The position numbers and the translations under genes were made by a program. The notes under the pieces are model-generated. The model was not told the origin of the DNA. It saw only the letters and a list, made by a program, of their open reading frames with translations, and did no database searches. A DNA stretch of 64,000 nucleotides. Origin: Patiria miniata. Taxonomy: Eukaryota; Echinodermata; Asteroidea; Valvatida; Asterinidae. This document shows positions 59,301-64,000 of the stretch, piece after piece; the first letter of the stretch is position 1, and each line of letters starts with the position of its first letter. The DNA is taken from NCBI RefSeq assembly GCF_015706575.1, contig NW_024037050.1:2108001-2172000 (forward strand). The letters run 5' to 3'.

Positions 59301-60990
59301 AAGAAACTGATTTGGGAAATTTTTTATTTGCTGGCCCAACATGGTCAGAAATATCAGCATTACCTAAAACAGATACATGCAAATCTTTAGCACTTATCAG
59401 GGAGACATATACAACCAATCAGATCTATTCCATAGTTACATGTATATGCGCCTTGAGCGTCTTCTTTAGACGGATTTTGGCGCTATATAAATGTTCTCTA
59501 TTATTATTATTATATGCAATTAAAGTGATCATCTCATTAGCCCTGTCACGCCCCAACTATCGCATCGGTCCCAACTATAGTTGGGCCTGTCCCAACTATA
59601 GTTGGGCCTGTCCCAACTGTAGTTCCACAGTTGGGCTGGCCTAACTATAGTTGGGCCTGTCCCAACTATAGTTGGGACGATCCCAACTGTAAGTTCCACT
59701 GTTGGGCTGGCCCATCTATAGTTGGGCCACTCCGATCTTTTTATTTTGCGGTGTCCCAACTATAGTTTACATTGATGTACAACTGCAACTGTAAAACGTT
59801 CCCTACAGCTCTGATACACGTCTGACTTTACTGGGGACCACTGAAATTAGTTATTGATGGGGCGAATCTATAGTTGGGCCACTCCAATCTTTTTATTTTG
59901 CGGTCCCAACTATAGTGTACATTGTTGTATGATTATAAAACATTCCCTACAACTCTAAAATACACATCTGACTTTACTTGGGACCAATGAAATTATCTAT
60001 GGGTGGGGACCATCTGTAGTTGGGCCACCGCAATATTTTTATTTGGCGGTCCCAACTATAGTTTACATTGATGTACGACGACTATAAAACATTCCCTACA
60101 GCTCTGTTACATACTGTCCGACTTTACTTGGGACCTTTGACATTAGCTATGGGTGGGGCCCATCTATAGTTGGCCGGCCATGGCAATCTTTGAATTTTGC
60201 AAAATGTTGCTGGACAATCAACCCAGCAGCTGGACAACTCATCCAACTAGGCAGTACCACGTGACCGGCCAGCCTTGCGGCATGCATGCACGATGAATAC
60301 ACGGTGCCAGCGCCGCGGAACATTTAATCCAACAAGATCTATCAAGCATGAAGCATCCGGCGCAACTCCAGTCCTAACTATAGTTGGGCCGACCCAACTG
60401 CCGCACTATAGTTGGGACAGTCCCAACTATAGTTTCATTAGTTGGGACCGATGCGATAGTTGGGGCGTGACAGCCCCACAAGTGTACGGAATATTTTTTG
60501 CAGCAAATCTACAACAATGGTAACAAAATGTGATGCTACAAAAGTGGAAGTGTGCCCAACACACAAATCTATAGGGTGTTTCCCTCCTCCATGGTAATAC
60601 GATTAAAAAGGTAACAGCAAAATTTCGAACAGATTTATCTGGAAAATGCAAAAATCTTTGGGCCTTGAAGAGCCTTGACTCAAAATTGCAAGGCCCTGAA
60701 CCCTCAAGGCCAAGGCCAAGGCCAAGGCTTTTGCCCTCAAGCCTCGAGGCCAAGGCCAAGGCCCTAAAATCCAGCCTTAAGGCAGCCTTAAGGCCAAGGC
60801 CCAGCATCAAGGCACTACATCACTGGATTGTGTTTATTCATTCTACTTGATGCACATGACATGCATGATGCAGTGACCAGTGTATGCCTGATGGTTTCAT
60901 TATCTTCCATTTCCATCCATTTAATCCCATTATTAACACAGAAACATTGAAATACATACCTGGCACTCGTATGTTTTCTAAAAGCCACAT
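29249..60990 (-). CDS. NBN: Nibrin (NBN/NBS1), complete, 15 exons
   Basis: The regulatory subunit of the MRE11-RAD50-NBN complex, which senses DNA double-strand breaks in the nucleus and recruits ATM. Minus-strand exons are 60960-60990, 56902-56952, 55349-55431, 53490-53641, 43371-43530, 42624-42727, 41133-41250, 39689-39885, 35898-35989, 34958-35168, 33883-34585, 32913-33017, 30486-30635, 29497-29610 and 29249-29332. All are GT-AG with matching phases and total 784 codons plus TAG (human 754). The FHA domain is at about residues 11-106, with the phosphopeptide-binding R26, S40 and H43 equivalent to human R28, S42 and H45. Tandem BRCT domains are at about 107-330. A long charged, disordered middle occupies about 331-670. 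The MRE11-binding NNFKKFKK ends at 719. The ATM-binding tail is LADQLFDWDPRPSKRRR at 768-784. Introns carry many transposons, and intron 4 hosts two antisense GPCR genes. Confidence 0.94.
29497..29610 (-). CDS. NBN: NBN exon 14
   Basis: Encodes ASYAGQHSMPRIIGGSDLEH, aligned with human [20 protein letters not shown], then a Glu/Arg-rich helix (REAEEMMERERE). Confidence 0.93.
29760..29953 (-). repeat. tRNA-derived SINE, family B (inverted partner)
   Basis: The minus strand carries a tRNA-like head (GGGCTCATTTGATTGAGCAC box A region; GGTTCAAACCCT box B). It is head-to-head with the unit at 29954-30060, and the two meet in a 31-base palindrome (TGTCAATGTCTTT...AAAGACATTGACA, 29924-29954). In NBN intron 13. 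Confidence 0.6.
29954..30060 (+). repeat. tRNA-derived SINE, family B
   Basis: GGATAGCTCAGTTGATAGAG (box A) and GGTTCAAACCC (box B, 30028-30038). The anticodon arm does not pair well, so it is a SINE head and not a working tRNA gene. Confidence 0.65.
30243..30419. mobile_element. Probable small TIR element (CAGGGGCGGATCC end)
   Basis: The left end is CAGGGGCGGATCCGGG and the right end, inverted, is CAGGCACGGATTACCCCC, with G runs inside. The target duplication is unclear. Confidence 0.4.
30486..30635 (-). CDS. NBN: NBN exon 13 (MRE11-binding motif)
   Basis: 50 codons ending GVNNFKKFKK, matching human QLKNFKKFKK, the motif that contacts MRE11. Acceptor ATACAG, donor GTAAGG. Confidence 0.93.
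30799..31140. mobile_element. hAT-like MITE nested in an older dispersed repeat
   Basis: The inverted ends are TAGCCTTTTGCCAAGGCCAT and TAGCCTCTCGCCAAGTCCAT. The flanks CCATCAAAC and CCATCAAGC form an imperfect 8-9 bp duplication, as hAT elements make. In NBN intron 12. Confidence 0.65.
31182..32821. mobile_element. Pogo/Tigger-like non-autonomous transposon, 1.64 kb
   Basis: The ends are CAGTCGGCTCCCGTTATAAC and, inverted, CAGTCGACTCCTGTTATAAC, with TA on both sides. CGTTATAACGAG-type ends are typical of pogo/Tigger elements. The interior has a tandem duplication (TGACATTTTGCTTTC at 31541 and 31745) and no transposase frame. It interrupts a copy of the dispersed repeat also found at 2810-3110. 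Confidence 0.75.
32913..33017 (-). CDS. NBN: NBN exon 12
   Basis: 35 codons, DNQVNDEMNADSSSRRTYPA... ending YITANKTIK, bounded by TAG and GTCAGT in phase 0. Conservation is weak; placement rests on phase and position between exons 11 and 13. Confidence 0.75.
33135..33570. mobile_element. Mariner-like MITE in NBN intron 11
   Basis: The ends are CAGGGCGGGTAAAAAAACAA and, inverted, CAGGGTGAGTAAAAAAAATG, flanked by TA. The inverted similarity extends deeply (AGTGCTACA..., CTAGGATATGAAAGCCCAAT), making a long foldback of 436 bases. Confidence 0.8.
33883..34585 (-). CDS. NBN: NBN exon 11 (large disordered exon)
   Basis: 234 codons rich in Lys, Arg, Glu, Ser and Pro, with basic clusters (RKRYK, WKKRTKKSRH) and acidic stretches (SIDDDI, REDEDRG). 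It corresponds to the poorly conserved middle of nibrin encoded by the largest human exon. Confidence 0.88.
34627..34896 (+). mobile_element. MITE, family CTATGGACTCNGTGCACAA (copy 1)
   Basis: The inverted ends are CTATGGACTCCGTGCACAAG and CTATGGACTCAGTGCACCAA. The body with GACCACTGGGAA and AAAGACATTATGGCTT matches, in reverse, the copy at 35572-35843. In NBN intron 10. Confidence 0.65.
34958..35168 (-). CDS. NBN: NBN exon 10 (disordered linker)
   Basis: 69 codons, Ser/Thr/Lys-rich, low complexity. The phase joins match both neighbours. The exon is flanked by two inverted copies of one MITE family (34627-34896, 35572-35843). Confidence 0.85.
35279..35511 (+). repeat. tRNA-derived SINE, family A (copy 3)
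   Basis: Head CAGCTAATCGATCCCGCAAG, box A-like GTTGAGTGGTAAGACG, box B GGTTCGAGTCC, and a body ACACACTGAGTATACAGTG shared with copies 1-2. The tail is a hairpin CATAAGATGGAATTTGC...GCAGATTCCATCTTATG. In NBN intron 9. Confidence 0.75.
35572..35843 (-). mobile_element. MITE, family CTATGGACTCNGTGCACAA (copy 2, opposite orientation)
   Basis: Read on the minus strand: GTATGGGCTCTGTGCACAAA, GTACCCCCTCAACGG, GGCCACTGGGAA, AAAGACATCATGGCTT, ending GCGCACGGAACCATAC. In NBN intron 9. Confidence 0.65.
35898..35989 (-). CDS. NBN: NBN exon 9 (BRCT2 end)
   Basis: Encodes NGLRPIPQSEFGLAVLYASTK, nearly the human [21 protein letters not shown]. Acceptor TATCAG, donor GTAAAG. Confidence 0.94.
36346..38868. 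mobile_element. 2.5-kb TTAA-flanked non-autonomous transposon in NBN intron 8
   Basis: Both ends are TTAAAGAGGTTGTGGAATGC in inverted orientation and TTAA lies at each border. The interior is more CpG-rich than its surroundings and its longest frames (about 135-145 codons) show no transposase motif. It shares its right TTAA with the next element (38865-39221). piggyBac-type targeting is inferred. Confidence 0.6.
38865..39221. mobile_element. TTAA-flanked MITE, family TTAAAGGGAATGTACAACAT (copy 1)
   Basis: The ends are TTAAAGGGAATGTACAACAT and, inverted, TTAAAGGGAAGATACAATAT. Copy 2 is at 52447-52981. An internal direct duplication TATTTCGTGATAATTTGATC occurs twice. Confidence 0.75.
39437..39646. 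mobile_element. MITE, family ATGGCTCTGCTNACNGTTAGCG (copy 2)
   Basis: The ends are GGTCCAATGTCATGGCTCTG and, inverted, GGTCCCAATTCAATGGCTCT. Internal motifs are as in 7593-7829. It lies 43 bases from NBN exon 8. Confidence 0.65.
39689..39885 (-). CDS. NBN: NBN exon 8 (BRCT2)
   Basis: Encodes FKQLAQTVKLAGGKALLVEE...QEWVTEVMELLK, equivalent to human HKKLSSAVVFGGGEARLI...KKWIQSIMDMLQ. Confidence 0.93.
40352..40793. repeat. Minisatellite, 11-bp subunits in a 33-bp unit
   Basis: Alternating GCTTGTGATGG, GCTTGTGATAG and GCTGGTGAGG subunits fill NBN intron 7. The open minus-strand frame (Ser/Pro/His/Lys repeats) is a by-product of the period. Confidence 0.9.
41133..41250 (-). CDS. NBN: NBN exon 7 (BRCT linker and BRCT2 start)
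   Basis: Encodes FQPVIAETAIKEDDVSFQAN then RKTLFQGKTMMFLAQKQ, matching human RKQIFKGKTFIFLNAKQ at the start of BRCT2. Confidence 0.92.
41449..42166. repeat. Dispersed repeat copy 2, with about 430-bp insertion
   Basis: It matches 2810-3110 at both ends (CTCTTCCCCTGCCATGCCTT; ACATAAACAGTCACAGCCAG). The middle (about 41525-41940) is unrelated sequence. NBN intron 6. Confidence 0.7.
42624..42727 (-). CDS. NBN: NBN exon 6 (BRCT1 end)
   Basis: Encodes VIGALVTCRPIVTPEYLRKL..., matching human [21 protein letters not shown]. Donor GTAAGG. Confidence 0.93.
42775..43009. mobile_element. Foldback element with perfect central hairpin, NBN intron 5
   Basis: The outer inverted ends are ATAAGCCTTATCGAAAATAG and ATAAGCCTTATCGCAAATAG-like. 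At the centre 42830-42849 and 42866-42885 are exact 20-bp inverse repeats (GCATCATACGAGTTGACACC) around a loop that contains CGTACGTATG. Confidence 0.65.
43371..43530 (-). CDS. NBN: NBN exon 5 (BRCT1)
   Basis: Encodes VTYKPLVVAFSSL...LIRKLGGHVVPEWSKECTHLIM, the first BRCT core (LGG...W...CTHL). It is separated from exon 4 by a 10-kb intron. Confidence 0.94.
43531..45749. other. NBN intron 4, part before the GPCR genes
   Basis: No exon recognised. A short foldback lies at about 45220-45306 (GGAATATATTGCAC against GTGCAATATATTCTTG). The remainder shows no family shared with the window. Confidence 0.4.
45750..46913 (+). CDS. Rhodopsin-family (class A) GPCR, single exon, orphan
   Basis: A 387-residue seven-helix plasma-membrane receptor in one open frame. 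It has N-glycosylation site N11, TM1 GN (46-47), TM2 D74 in LAVADL, the DRY motif at 126-128 followed by DCVCRPQKRW, and a long polar third intracellular loop (about 204-302). TM6 has TWLP (319-322), TM7 NPLIY (359-363), and helix 8 is basic with terminal Cys residues suited to palmitoylation. Two class A hallmarks are missing: the TM3 cysteine (3.25 is S102) and the TM5 proline (5.50 is A189). A paralogue follows 3 kb downstream. The next in-frame ATG (45768, context AGCATGG) is an alternative start. The ligand is unknown. The gene lies antisense inside NBN intron 4. Confidence 0.9.
   Translation: MFVKTSMADLNSSSVDVCEADANTVYKGTVLEITWMSILAAFGIPGNALILRVYWMKKHKTTTHILIMGLAVADLMASITLIGFIMRIGLILAGKQVPEKWSYIAIGLNDALMGVTVGITACIAADRYDCVCRPQKRWLNTRRAKMILLVVVVTAVAAEAPHLVCIIIQSCAVTTIYSMAIQAAGFVLALLMIGLCYGKVYATIRRHVRIGITNSTHRASHDRLADANATSRLQIEEKTPRRRQKRIVWTAPDSSLDSPNCGALSACSSTQPHPRPKPCKTISGECSARDIAHKRPTNAKLHRKTTRMLFVTSLVFILTWLPSWIALAILYSGSIQDKNVACVLLNLVSYTYLMNNVLNPLIYGLANRCFRDDCKRELHKLYTLCRC
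46935..47112. repeat. Near-perfect 78-bp inverted repeat directly after GPCR 1
   Basis: Arms 46935-47012 and 47035-47112 differ at four positions and are separated by 22 bases. The left arm begins 22 bases after the GPCR stop and includes its AATAAA; the right arm carries the inverse, TTTATT. A recent foldback or inverted duplication. Confidence 0.92.
46940..46945 (+). terminator. Poly(A) signal of the first GPCR
   Basis: AATAAA 27 bases after the stop codon. It lies in the left arm of the inverted repeat 46935-47112. Confidence 0.5.
47113..49381. other. Between the two GPCR genes
   Basis: No gene is recognised. A dispersed-repeat fragment with CATATAGCGCTTTTAA and AAAGCACTTTACATTA lies at about 47580-47860, a pair of words common in invertebrate SINE/LINE tails. 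Confidence 0.4.
49906..51072 (+). CDS. Rhodopsin-family (class A) GPCR, single exon, paralogue of the preceding receptor
   Basis: 388 residues in one exon. ATG context AAATCATGG. N-glycosylation sites N3 and N14, TM1 GN (49-50), TM2 D77, DRY at 129-131 followed by DCVCRPQKRW, a third intracellular loop of about 95 residues rich in Ser/Thr, TWLP (318-321), NPLIY (360-364) and helix 8 FRDECKKELHK. As in its neighbour, position 3.25 is not Cys (L105) and 5.50 is not Pro (A191), and the second extracellular loop has no Cys. These losses resemble the melanocortin/lysophospholipid (MECO) receptor group, but the family cannot be named with confidence. About half of the residues match the first receptor, most in TM1-TM3 and TM6-helix 8. 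It arose by tandem duplication, antisense within NBN intron 4. Confidence 0.9.
   Translation: MENSTMDNDNFKYNFSDMNEEEEALVNIYPYLVMEIVLCAVVFVFGTLGNSLILRVYWMKRCKTTTHILIMALASADLIVCLTQPFYITEASFALAGKQFYSEKLYIVVNVTNMLVAVSVEITAVIAVDRYDCVCRPQKRWFNPRRVRKVIVTVAFLSMFSEVPDMLRNIFNIEVTEILTRIIQIGGFATALLLITVCYSMVYMRIRRHVKVGIWSRQDQGTFGTDRNTKPSPGNTSVIQMNDIVRQPALPVPVTGRDLSGESTDSSAVRPTNKHVGWNNRASTLRSHTSAGKSPNNALLQRKTTRMLFFTSLMFILTWLPSWTSIALGVTVFSDSKDKNLSVILNYYIPTTCYINNAVNPLIYSLSNRRFRDECKKELHKMSNLCSV
51555..52004. mobile_element. TTAA-flanked MITE, family TTAAAGGTA (copy 2)
   Basis: The ends are TTAAAGCTATAGTCCATCAT and, inverted, TTAAAGATATAGGCCTAGTC. Shared interior with 4698-5251 (CATTTGCAGCCAT, GAGATCCTAGAAT, AAACTTCATCAGGTTAG). 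Confidence 0.65.
52447..52981. mobile_element. TTAA-type MITE, family TTAAAGGGAATGTACAACAT (copy 2)
   Basis: It matches 38865-39221 through most of its length (AAGGTCAGAGAATCAGTCTA; CACCAGGAGCCATGATTGTA) with an extra segment of about 130 bases near the left end. Confidence 0.7.
53012..53441. repeat. Long foldback next to NBN exon 4
   Basis: Two diverged inverse arms (about 53012-53195 and 53220-53441). The innermost 35 bases are almost identical (GCGAGATTTTCAACGGGCAT against GCGAGATTTTCAATAGGCAT). It ends 48 bases from the exon 4 donor. Confidence 0.7.
53490..53641 (-). CDS. NBN: NBN exon 4 (FHA second half)
   Basis: Encodes PVLTLIDSSKFGSLRNGSKM...LEDGDLIVFGA, equivalent to human VLTLKDNSKYGTFVNEEKM...LKSGDGITFGV. 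The donor GTTAGT is weaker than consensus but phase is right. Confidence 0.93.
53642..55348. other. NBN intron 3
   Basis: It holds an inverted pair at about 54253-54290 and 54465-54510 (GATGCGATCAAGCTA against TAGCTTGATCGCATC) and a GGTGACCTTTGACCCC repeat block at about 55120-55240. No exon was supported. Confidence 0.5.
55349..55431 (-). CDS. NBN: NBN exon 3 (FHA phosphopeptide-binding loop)
   Basis: Encodes CKILVLNDSSVSRKHATLTV..., with S40 and H43 of the SxxH FHA signature. Acceptor CTTCAG, donor GTATGT. Confidence 0.93.
55488..55942. mobile_element. Possible TIR element with long G run, NBN intron 2
   Basis: CAGTAGCATAGCGGGCAGGG on the left and, inverted, CAGTACTACGGGCGAGGCA on the right suggest a small hAT-type element. 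A G run of about 25 lies inside. Confidence 0.35.
56207..56834 (-). mobile_element. Probable solo or partial LTR (fossil), NBN intron 2
   Basis: On the minus strand it begins TGTAGCG and ends CCCTACA, with a TATATAAG promoter-like box near the 5' side and AATAAA further on, which is the order expected in an LTR. No second LTR and no recognisable internal genes are present, so it is a fossil remnant. The family was not determined and no clear target duplication was seen. Confidence 0.4.
56902..56952 (-). CDS. NBN: NBN exon 2 (FHA start)
   Basis: Encodes DSFYLLEGQNYTVGRK, matching human EPYRLLTGVEYVVGRK. R26 is the conserved FHA arginine. Acceptor TGCTGCAG, donor GTACGT. Confidence 0.92.
56953..58553. 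other. NBN intron 1, distal part
   Basis: No exon recognised. A CpG-rich patch lies at 58180-58360. Confidence 0.45.
58554..58714. repeat. CAAGGC minisatellite (locus 1)
   Basis: Repeats of CAAGGC with interspersed TTTGACCCT spacers and one CTCAAGCCTCGAGGCCAAGG. The same composition recurs at 60665-60812. Confidence 0.85.
58778..59101. mobile_element. hAT-like MITE with 8-bp target duplication
   Basis: The inverted ends are AAGGGCGGATCCAG and CTGGATCCGCCCTT. TCATCACG flanks both sides (58770-58777 and 59102-59109), the 8-bp duplication expected for hAT elements. G/C runs lie inside both ends. In NBN intron 1. Confidence 0.75.
59449..59520 (+). repeat. SINE/LINE 3' tail fragment
   Basis: TGCGCCTTGAGCG, then GGCGCTATATAAATGTTCTC and a (TTA)n tail. 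This kind of tail ends many invertebrate SINEs. Confidence 0.45.
59544..60472. mobile_element. 929-bp palindromic-repeat element with perfect TIRs, NBN intron 1
   Basis: The perfect inverted ends of at least 34 bases begin TGTCACGCCCCAACTATCGC. GCCC flanks both ends (59540-59543 and 60473-60476). The subterminal regions are crowded with the 16-bp palindrome CCCAACTATAGTTGGG. The interior holds three to four diverged tandem units of about 140-150 bases (start CTATAGTTGGGCCACTCC, include CGGTCCCAACTATAGT and TTACTTGGGACC). No transposase; family unknown to me. Confidence 0.8.
60665..60812. repeat. CAAGGC minisatellite (locus 2)
   Basis: The same CAAGGC runs and the same CTCAAGCCTCGAGGCCAAGG block as at 58554-58714, in the same orientation, 150 bases downstream (in intron sense) of NBN exon 1. 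Confidence 0.85.
60960..60990 (-). CDS. NBN: NBN exon 1 (start codon)
   Basis: ATGTGGCTTTTAGAAAACAT... encodes MWLLENIRVP plus one base, followed by donor GTATGT. It was chosen because human nibrin begins MWKLL and because phase (G + GT) joins exactly to GDSFYLLEG of exon 2. A rival ATGTGG near 58358 fails on phase. Confidence 0.82.
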
Positions 60991-61158
60991 AGTTTGGTAT
61001 GATTAAATAACGTAAAACTATCTAATCATTAGCCCCCAAACTGAAAAGTTTGCATTTGATTTTGACTGAAATGTTCATGCATTCCGCGCGCATCGAACAG
61101 CGCCACCAAGCGTTGCCGATGAAAAAAACAAACTGGCCAAAAAATTTTGAAGACCGTC

Positions 61159-61546
61159 TTAAGGCCAAAAAAAAAAGTCTCCGGTTTCTGGTATGCGCGC
61201 GCGTCGCCGTAGCCATGCGCGTCGGCAAAATGAAACAGTTTTTTTTCAATACAAGATGACGTCTCGAAACCGCCAAACTCACTGGTTCGACTGGAATTCT
61301 GCTGCTGCACAATTTTAACGTGTTTTTAGATTGGGTTATGATCGAGAATAAGCTTTATGTGGCCTCTTTGGACTCCCATATATTTGCACTAAGTTTAGTC
61401 GGGCACCATTTGCAGTCATCAGCCGACATTTGAAGCCAAAAAAAAAAAAAAAAAAACAGGTAAAAAAAAAAAAAAAGCCGCGTCGCCGCACCACTTTTGG
61501 GGCAAGCTCCATACCAGAATCCGGAGACTTTTTTTTTTGGCCTAAT
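61159..61546. mobile_element. MITE, family GGCCAAAAA...CCGGTTTCTGGTATG (copy 2), NBN promoter region
   Basis: TTAA then GGCC, an A run and CTCCGGTTTCTGGTATG at the left, with the inverse at the right. It lies 169 bases upstream of the NBN start codon and matches 5775-6148 closely. Confidence 0.8.
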
Positions 61547-64000
61547 ATATTGGCCGGGACTTTTTAATCCCTATCGTGCTCCGAGCTGAGAAAAGGCTAC
61601 ACTGTTAATGTAAAACAGAAAAACAAAACGACTGGGGATACTGATAATAATTCACGGCAAATAGGCATCACCGCAAAATGCTGCACACGAAAATTGAATT
61701 TCATGAAACTAGACCATTAGACCCAGTCATAGTCGGCCTATAGTGGACGCCGACATGAAGTTGAAGACGACTCATTTTTTTTTCTCGAATATCATACAAT
61801 GTATTTGGATTTGGTATGTCATGGAGCTACAAAAGCTCTCGTCCGTGGTACGGTCTGTCGTGACGCACGACAGCCAATCCAAGGGGGGGGGGGGGGATTA
61901 AGTCTGTCTCGAGTCATGCTAGATGAATTTATGAACACATAATTTATTTCGATGGCAGGCAGAAAGTGGCGCCAAATAGGTTGCTTTTATTTCAAACGGT
62001 AACGTAACGTGCGGGTTTCGCGGGTAAAAAATACAAGGCATGTGTTAATTATAATTGAACATATGATTGGGCTATTACCGTCCCTTTTGGTGCGCAATCA
62101 AATTGGTGAATGGCCAGATCATCTCGTCGATGCTGGATGGATGACGGCGTATATTCTTTGCAGCCAATCACAAAAATTAAACCGCAGCCTCCTCCCTGGC
62201 CGCGGCTCCCCCAGGGTACACCCCCCCCCCCAAAAAAAAAACCCCACCAAGAATGGCATACTTCCACTGCCCCGAAACTCAAACCACAAGCATGGATAAT
62301 CTTTTTAGAAGCCTAAATCAAACCAAGATTGCCCGATTCGGTCCAGTAGTTGTTCTAGAGCCTATTTTATGAAGCAAGGTGGGAGTCATTTTTGTCCCGA
62401 TGAATTACTAAACCGCGCCCGGGAATTTGAGTTGCATTGTAATTGAGGGATTGTTATGTATATCCACATGAAAGAAATGTGCTTCACAAAATAGTCTCGG
62501 CAGCAAATGGACCTACTCGGGATGTTTTGGTAAAATCTTCTTATTAAAAGGATTCTCTATCAATGGGTACAGGTGGTTTGAGTCTCAATTGTGGCAGAAG
62601 TATTTTCCGGTTGTTTTTTTTTGGACCACCCTGCGCGCCCGCGTAGGCCAAGTCGGCAAAGTGGTCGGCAAACCCACCCCTCTTTTCCTGAAATCTAGAT
62701 CACCTGGTACAGACATCCTTTAGACGATCGTTGGGTAGTCATTAATCATTATAATAACGAATCGTGAAGAAATAAAACAGTATCAACAGGTATGATACAA
62801 TGATTTAATAAATTGTTCCAAGTAAGTTGTAATCCTGCGCCCTATTAACACTATTGGACATTGTTGCGTACTCAAAATAAGGGCTATAACTATAAGGCAT
62901 CTTATAAAAAGAAGTGGACTACTCATATTGTTGAATAGCTTCGGTAAAACAATGAATTTCTTTAATGGCCTTCTCTCAGGAACTCCGATTCATTGAAAGG
63001 TGGCCGGTCAGAAACGCTCAGAAGGCACCATTTTGATTGGTCTATCCATGTTTGTTGAAATTGCACCAAAAAATCCACAATTTATGTTACAGCCGTCAGT
63101 TGTTGTGCGAAGTAATAATACAGGCATGCAACTGGGATATCACAAAAAAAGAGGAAATTCAAATTTTTTCCCAGACTTTGTACAGTGTTTTTCTATTTTC
63201 AATGGCACACATGGGAAGTAAAAAAAAGAGGAAATCAGCTGATCCGAGGAAAAGTTGCATGCCTGATAATAACCAAATGGCATTTCCAAGGACCATTGTC
63301 AATAGTGTTTCAACTGATATATCTACACAGCTGAATTTGTTACACTTATCCTTCATTACATCTGAAGTTTACTACCAAAAAGCGACATACGCCATTTTGT
63401 TCACTTTTGCAATCCTGCTTTCTCCTAGCTGCCCAAAAGCAATTTTGACTGCTGCTATGTTCTTAAACACAACTTAAAAATACAATAGAGCGGGGGACAA
63501 ATAACTTTAGAAACAGTTGTTGTACTGTTTAATTCTTTCATGTCTCATAACCGTGCAAACTGTTGTACCTTTTTAAAACGGATTATGTCGCGTTTTGGAA
63601 AGAACTCTTCATCTGCTTCTGCTGAGTTTGAGGAGTGCCATATATCTTTATCATTATGATCAGGTCGGTGTCTCTTGTTACAAAAAGTTAAATTTCGAAC
63701 TCTCAAAAATCAAACAAAGCAATGTTAAAATATCAAGTCGGCTTAGTATGCGCTATTACCATGAAACCACATTTTCAATTACTTTCTCATCAGCTGTGCA
63801 TATACTTTTCCAAACACAAATACGAAAACAAAATATGAACATTGCATACATGCACAATGTCCTTAAAAAGAGACACAGAAGTTAAAATGCTAGCTTATCT
63901 ACAGAGTTCAGTTGTACACAAAATCTACAGAAATATTCTGATGGTTTCGTTTGTAATATCAAAATGATGAGTATTATAAAAACTTAGGTCTAATGACAAA
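61547..64000. other. NBN upstream intergenic DNA
   Basis: No exon, RNA gene or further shared repeat was recognised on either strand. A G run lies near 61885 and C/A runs near 62220-62241. Confidence 0.45.

Overview
The window is animal nuclear DNA. Genes are split by GT-AG introns, coding exons are sparse, and the spaces between them are full of short palindromic DNA transposons, tRNA-derived SINEs and tandem repeats. The proteins are metazoan (AMFR/gp78, ZNF236, nibrin, rhodopsin-family GPCRs). The repeat style and protein divergence suggest an invertebrate deuterostome, perhaps an echinoderm or relative. The species cannot be fixed from sequence alone.

Layout. (1) 277-2074, + strand: the last two coding exons of AMFR (gp78), an ER ubiquitin ligase, ending in its VCP-binding helix. 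(2) 2075-12434: intergenic DNA with several inverted-repeat elements and a 2-kb satellite array (72-bp unit) at about 8.48-10.45 kb. (3) 12435-23930, - strand: a complete ZNF236 orthologue. Eight exons were assembled by matching splice phase and zinc-finger spacing, giving 1845 codons and 30 C2H2 fingers, with one giant 4.3-kb exon. (4) 23931-29248: intergenic, with a CRE-like site in the presumed ZNF236 promoter, mariner-like and TTAA-type MITEs, SINEs and a 223-bp tandem duplication. (5) 29249-60990, - strand: a complete NBN (nibrin) gene. Fifteen exons with consistent phases give 784 residues, with FHA, two BRCT domains, an MRE11-binding motif and an ATM-binding tail. (6) Inside NBN intron 4, on the opposite strand, sit two intact single-exon paralogous GPCR genes (45750-46913 and 49906-51072). 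(7) 60991-64000: NBN upstream DNA, with a MITE about 170 bp from the start codon and no recognised gene.

Nibrin (the MRE11-RAD50-NBN double-strand-break sensor) and AMFR (ER-associated degradation) are housekeeping genes. ZNF236 is a conserved multi-finger nuclear protein. The genes are not an operon and share no obvious pathway. The most unusual content is the nested GPCR pair, the satellite, several long foldback or nested transposon structures, and a microsatellite that forms the AMFR terminal splice acceptor.
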